From NCBI GenBank assembly GCA_036375215.1, contig DASUSH010000067.1, positions 1 to 15,754 of the forward strand: DNA of 15,754 nucleotides, read 5' to 3'. Made by a program: the position numbers and the translations under genes. This document shows positions 13,898 through 15,754 of the stretch, in pieces. The stretch is from DASUSH01 sp036375215 (lineage in GTDB: Bacteria > Actinomycetota > Thermoleophilia > Solirubrobacterales > 70-9). Below the pieces are notes generated by a model. The model was not told the DNA's origin and ran no database searches. It saw only the letters and a program-made list of their open reading frames with translations. Position 1 is the stretch's first letter, and every line of letters begins with the position of its first letter.

Positions 13898-13922
13898 CGT
13901 CCATGGACGACCCCTCTGTCAA
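13898..13922 (-). promoter_or_regulatory. TTGACA -35-like element with a 12-bp palindrome, upstream of the coiled-coil gene
   Basis: On the minus strand TTGACA occupies 13917-13922, but no recognisable -10 hexamer lies 16-18 nt downstream. In that spacer sits the perfect palindrome CGTCCATGGACG (13898-13909), a possible operator. The remainder of the 126-nt gap between this gene and the tRNA shows nothing else I can name. Confidence 0.28.
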
Positions 13923-13977
13923 ACCCACCATCGGCCCCGAATGCGCGTTCCTTGAGGTGGAGAACTACGGATTTGAG

Positions 13978-14050
13978 AGCGGACGACGGGACTCGAACCC
14001 GCTACCTCGAGCTTGGGAAGCTCGCGCTCTACCAGGTGAGCTACGTCCGC
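13978..14050 (-). tRNA. tRNA-Gly (anticodon CCC)
   Basis: Read on the minus strand, a complete cloverleaf forms. The acceptor GCGGACG pairs perfectly with CGTCCGC. The D-arm is GCTC-ACCTGGTA-GAGC. The anticodon stem CGAGC/GCTCG encloses the loop TTCCCAA, giving anticodon CCC (reads GGG, Gly). The T-arm is GCGGG-TTCGAGT-CCCGT. The discriminator base is T (U73), as expected for bacterial tRNA-Gly, and the 3' CCA is not encoded. Total length is 73 nt. No integrase or att-like repeat adjoins it. Confidence 0.96.
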
Positions 14051-14061
14051 ACGGGACGCGC

Positions 14062-14067
14062 ATTCTA
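14062..14067 (-). promoter_or_regulatory. Candidate -10 of the tRNA-Gly promoter
   Basis: On the minus strand this reads TAGAAT, one base from TATAAT. It lies 11 nt upstream of the first tRNA base, a normal distance for a short 5' leader. The -35 position (about 14085-14090, ATGGAG) is poor. Confidence 0.5.
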
Positions 14068-14102
14068 AGCCTCGCTGAGGGTCGCTCCATACTCTTTTCG
14101 CC

Positions 14103-14645
14103 GTGAATGCACGGGCCTTCGCAGCCGCCCTCGCAGTGCTGGCCGTCGTCGGCCTGCTCGGCTTCGGCCTCGTCAGCAAGGGTGGGGCGGAAATCGCGGA
14201 GGGCGACCCGGCCCCAGAGGCGACGCTGCCGAAGCTCGACGGCAGCGGATCGCAGTCGCTGGCGGACTACCGCGGCAAGTGGGTGCTCGTGAACTTCTGG
14301 GCCTCGTGGTGCAACCCCTGCCGGACCGAGTCGCCCGACCTGCAGCGCTATCAGGAACAGCACGGCTCCAACGCCTTCACCGTCCTCGGGATCAACCAGG
14401 AGGACCTGACCCACGACGCCGAGGCGTTCATCGACGAGTTCGACCTGACCTACCCGCAGCTGCGCGACGCCTCCGGCGACCTGGCCGATCCCTTCGGGAT
14501 GTCCGGCCTGCCCGAGTCGTTCCTGATCGACCCGCAGGGCGACATCGCCCTGATCCGCCGCGGCGCCCTCGATGACACGTATCTCGACGACTTCGTGACC
14601 CCGCTGATCACGGCGGCGACGGCCGAGGAGAGCTCGGACTCGTGA
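14103..14645 (+). CDS. ccmG: CcmG/DsbE-like membrane-anchored thioredoxin
   Basis: A 180-residue thiol-disulfide oxidoreductase anchored by one N-terminal helix (about 5-24), with its thioredoxin domain outside the cytoplasm. The active site is FWASWCNPCRTESPDL, with Cys70 and Cys73. The cis-proline segment FGMSGLPESFLID (Pro137) matches the GxxGxPExFxID pattern that distinguishes CcmG/DsbE/ResA proteins from ordinary thioredoxins. Their role is to keep the apocytochrome CXXCH cysteines, or the CcmH pair, reduced before haem attachment. The start is GTG 14103; the nearby ATG at 14107 is out of frame. A CATACT -10-like element at 14088-14093 would place the transcription start very close to the GTG. 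The stop overlaps the ccmH GTG by 4 nt (GTGA), so the two are coupled. A ResA-like label is the alternative. Confidence 0.92.
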   Translation: MNARAFAAALAVLAVVGLLGFGLVSKGGAEIAEGDPAPEATLPKLDGSGSQSLADYRGKWVLVNFWASWCNPCRTESPDLQRYQEQHGSNAFTVLGINQEDLTHDAEAFIDEFDLTYPQLRDASGDLADPFGMSGLPESFLIDPQGDIALIRRGALDDTYLDDFVTPLITAATAEESSDS

Positions 14646-15229
14646 GCGCCGGCGACGCGGCCGAACCGGACGTTGGCCGCAAAACGATGCCCACAGCAAC
14701 GCAACGTCACCAACGTCCGCGGGCCTGGCCGATCGCCGCGGCCGCGCTGACCCTGGCGCTCGCCTTCGCCGCGCCGGCCGGCGCCCAGGAGAACGACTCG
14801 AGCCCCGGGATCGCGGCGCCGGCGCCATCGAGCGGTTCAGCTGAACCGCAAACCGACCTCGCCGATCTCGAGGACGAGGTGATGTGTCCGATCTGCGGCA
14901 CCGCACTCGGCCTCTCAGAGTCCCCGCAGGCCGACCGCGAGCGCGAGTTCATCCGCGCACTGATCGCCGAGGGCCTGACCAAGGAGGAGATCAAGGACGC
15001 GCTCGTGGCCGAGTACGGCGACGAGGTGCTCGCTGTGCCCGAGCCGAAGGGGTTCGACCTCGCCGCCTGGCTCGTCCCAGGCATCGCGATCGTCCTCGCC
15101 GCGATCGCGATCTTCGTCGGGCTGCGCCGCTGGCGCCGGAGCGGCCGCGCCGCGGACGAAGACGCAGAGCCGGCGGATTCGGCCGACTCGGATCGGCTCG
15201 ACGCCGACCTCGCCCGCTACGACCTCTGA
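14642..15229 (+). CDS. ccmH: Cytochrome c maturation protein CcmH
   Basis: A 195-residue protein of the CcmH/CycL family, which reduces and presents the apocytochrome thiols to CcmF. An N-terminal hydrophobic signal or anchor (about 29-48, AWPIAAAALTLALAFAAPAG) is followed by a flexible Ser/Pro/Ala segment. The three-helix domain follows: EDEVMCPICGTALGLSESPQ with the redox pair Cys82/Cys85, EFIRALIAEGLTKEEIKDAL and AEYGDEVLAVPEPKGFDLAA. A C-terminal membrane helix (142-161) and an acidic cytoplasmic tail complete it. The family motif is usually LxCxxCQ; here Gly replaces the Gln. GTG 14642 gives the 4-nt overlap with ccmG; ATG 14687 (Met16) is an alternative start that keeps the signal. No fused CcmI-type TPR region is present. 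Confidence 0.94.
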   Translation: MSAGDAAEPDVGRKTMPTATQRHQRPRAWPIAAAALTLALAFAAPAGAQENDSSPGIAAPAPSSGSAEPQTDLADLEDEVMCPICGTALGLSESPQADREREFIRALIAEGLTKEEIKDALVAEYGDEVLAVPEPKGFDLAAWLVPGIAIVLAAIAIFVGLRRWRRSGRAADEDAEPADSADSDRLDADLARYDL

Positions 15230-15293
15230 TCTAGGTAAAGGTCGGTGGTTGGCGTGCCGATGGAGCCCATGGAGGACTCGATTTGGAGGACGT

Positions 15294-15314
15294 GCGCGGC
15301 ATTTTGAACCGCGC
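15294..15314. terminator. Small GC hairpin downstream of ccmGH (possible terminator or operator)
   Basis: GCGCGG (15294-15299) and CCGCGC (15309-15314) pair perfectly around the 9-nt loop CATTTTGAA. It lies in the 103-nt gap between ccmH and the next gene, 7 nt before that gene's AGGAG ribosome binding site. It could end the ccmGH message or regulate the following gene. Six base pairs and no T-run make it weak. Confidence 0.3.
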
Positions 15315-15332
15315 TGCGCCAGGAGTACCGTC

Positions 15333-15754
15333 GTGGGGTTGGAGTCCAACGCAGAGCCCAGGAAGCGCCAAAGGCGACTTTACGGCGCCGCCGCGGGCCT
15401 GTTTCTGCCGGTCGCCGTCGCCAGCGCCGCGGCCGGCTCGCCAGCGCCGCAGGACATCACCCCGCAGCTTCCCCGCGCCGAAATCCACAAGTCCATCGGC
15501 GTCGCACCCCAGCTGCTCGAGGGCGCCGGCGGCGAGGCGGTCAGGGTGGCGATCATCCTCGACGGCCAGCCGGTACTAGAGGAGACGACGAAGCCCGGCT
15601 TTGAGGCCTCGCTATCCGGCTACACCCGCGGCGATCTCCAGCAGGCCGCGCGCCGCGACCCCGAGGCGATCTCCGACCTCGAGGCAGACGCCGCCCGCGA
15701 CGCCGAGCGCCGGCGGACCGCGGTCGTTACCCAGCTCGAGGGAGAGGTCGCGCA
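15333..15754 (+). CDS. Exported protein, N-terminal part (3' truncated by window); possible protease prodomain
   Basis: The frame is open from GTG 15333 to the end of the window (140 codons, no stop). The start is fixed by AGGAG at 15321-15325, seven nucleotides upstream. The N-terminus is basic (EPRKRQRRLYG), then hydrophobic (AAAGLFLPVAVASAAAG) with an ASA/AAA-type cleavage region, so it should be exported. After a linker, residues 66-141 read as a small alpha/beta unit: EAVRVAIILDGQPVL, then charged helices (SDLEADAARDAERRRTAVVT). That is reminiscent of the inhibitor-like propeptide that precedes secreted subtilisin-type proteases, but no catalytic motif is within reach. I cannot name the family. 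It follows ccmH on the same strand after 103 nt and is probably a separate unit. Confidence 0.7.
   Translation, partial: MGLESNAEPRKRQRRLYGAAAGLFLPVAVASAAAGSPAPQDITPQLPRAEIHKSIGVAPQLLEGAGGEAVRVAIILDGQPVLEETTKPGFEASLSGYTRGDLQQAARRDPEAISDLEADAARDAERRRTAVVTQLEGEVA

Noticed and set aside
13978..14050. tRNA-Gly as an integration site for a mobile element
   Set aside because: No integrase, no direct repeat of the tRNA 3' end and no compositional change are seen on either side.
13965..14906. 313-codon minus-strand frame across ccmG and the tRNA
   Set aside because: It runs through a complete tRNA gene and is antisense to a clear CcmG thioredoxin.
15260..15307. 15-codon upstream ORF (MEPMEDSIWRTCAAF) before the last gene
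   Set aside because: No ribosome binding site and no attenuator-like run of codons; its stop falling in the hairpin loop is probably coincidence.

Overview
The window is very GC-rich, with many GTG starts, long spurious antisense ORFs, and genes that often overlap by 1-4 nt or are tightly packed. Together with an actinobacterial-style gene set (permuted ATP-grasp/GCS2 amidoligases, a 'GAGTDYCLLLVSRYREE' MMPL transporter, a TetR regulator) and a Cys-type CcmE, this suggests a high-GC actinobacterium, perhaps of the Thermoleophilia (Solirubrobacterales/Gaiellales) type. The taxonomic call is inference. There is no IS element, phage gene, CRISPR array or rRNA, and gene content looks chromosomal.

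Layout. (1) 1-2602: a probable amidoligase cluster. It has the C-terminus of a GCS2/YbdK-type carboxylate-amine ligase (+), a class-I glutamine-amidotransferase-like gamma-glutamyl hydrolase (-), and a circularly permuted ATP-grasp enzyme (+). A large hairpin at 2606-2653 closes the cluster against the next, convergent gene. (2) 2653-5270: ccmE-ccmF (-), cytochrome c maturation. CcmE carries Cys where the classical haem-binding His should be, while CcmF retains all four haem-ligand His positions. (3) 5350-6054: an SDR oxidoreductase (+), divergent from ccmE. (4) 6116-8740: an MMPL/RND-type membrane transporter followed by an orphan Hpt phosphotransfer protein (both -). A perfect TGTGA-N6-TCACA Crp/GlxR-type site lies upstream of the transporter. 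(5) 8813-11198: a TetR regulator, a DUF1330-like protein and an unassigned propeller-like protein, overlapping end to end (-). (6) 11290-12927: a secreted formylglycine sulfatase (+), divergent from the TetR gene, with recognisable promoters and dyads between them. (7) 12994-13851: a secreted coiled-coil protein of unknown function (-). (8) 13978-14050: tRNA-Gly(CCC) (-). (9) 14103-15229: ccmG-like thioredoxin and ccmH (+), overlapping by 4 nt. (10) 15333-15754: the start of an exported protein that runs off the window.

The two ccm pairs lie about 9 kb apart on opposite strands. Together they supply haem chaperone (CcmE), haem ligation (CcmF, CcmH) and apocytochrome thiol reduction (CcmG, CcmH). 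CcmA, B, C, D and I are not in the window. The most interesting points are a Cys-type CcmE co-existing with CcmG and CcmH, the three-enzyme amidoligase cluster with no known product, and the strong Crp-like operator in front of the MMPL gene. No wholly new system is demonstrated; the amidoligase cluster and the TetR/DUF1330/propeller unit are the best candidates for undescribed biology.
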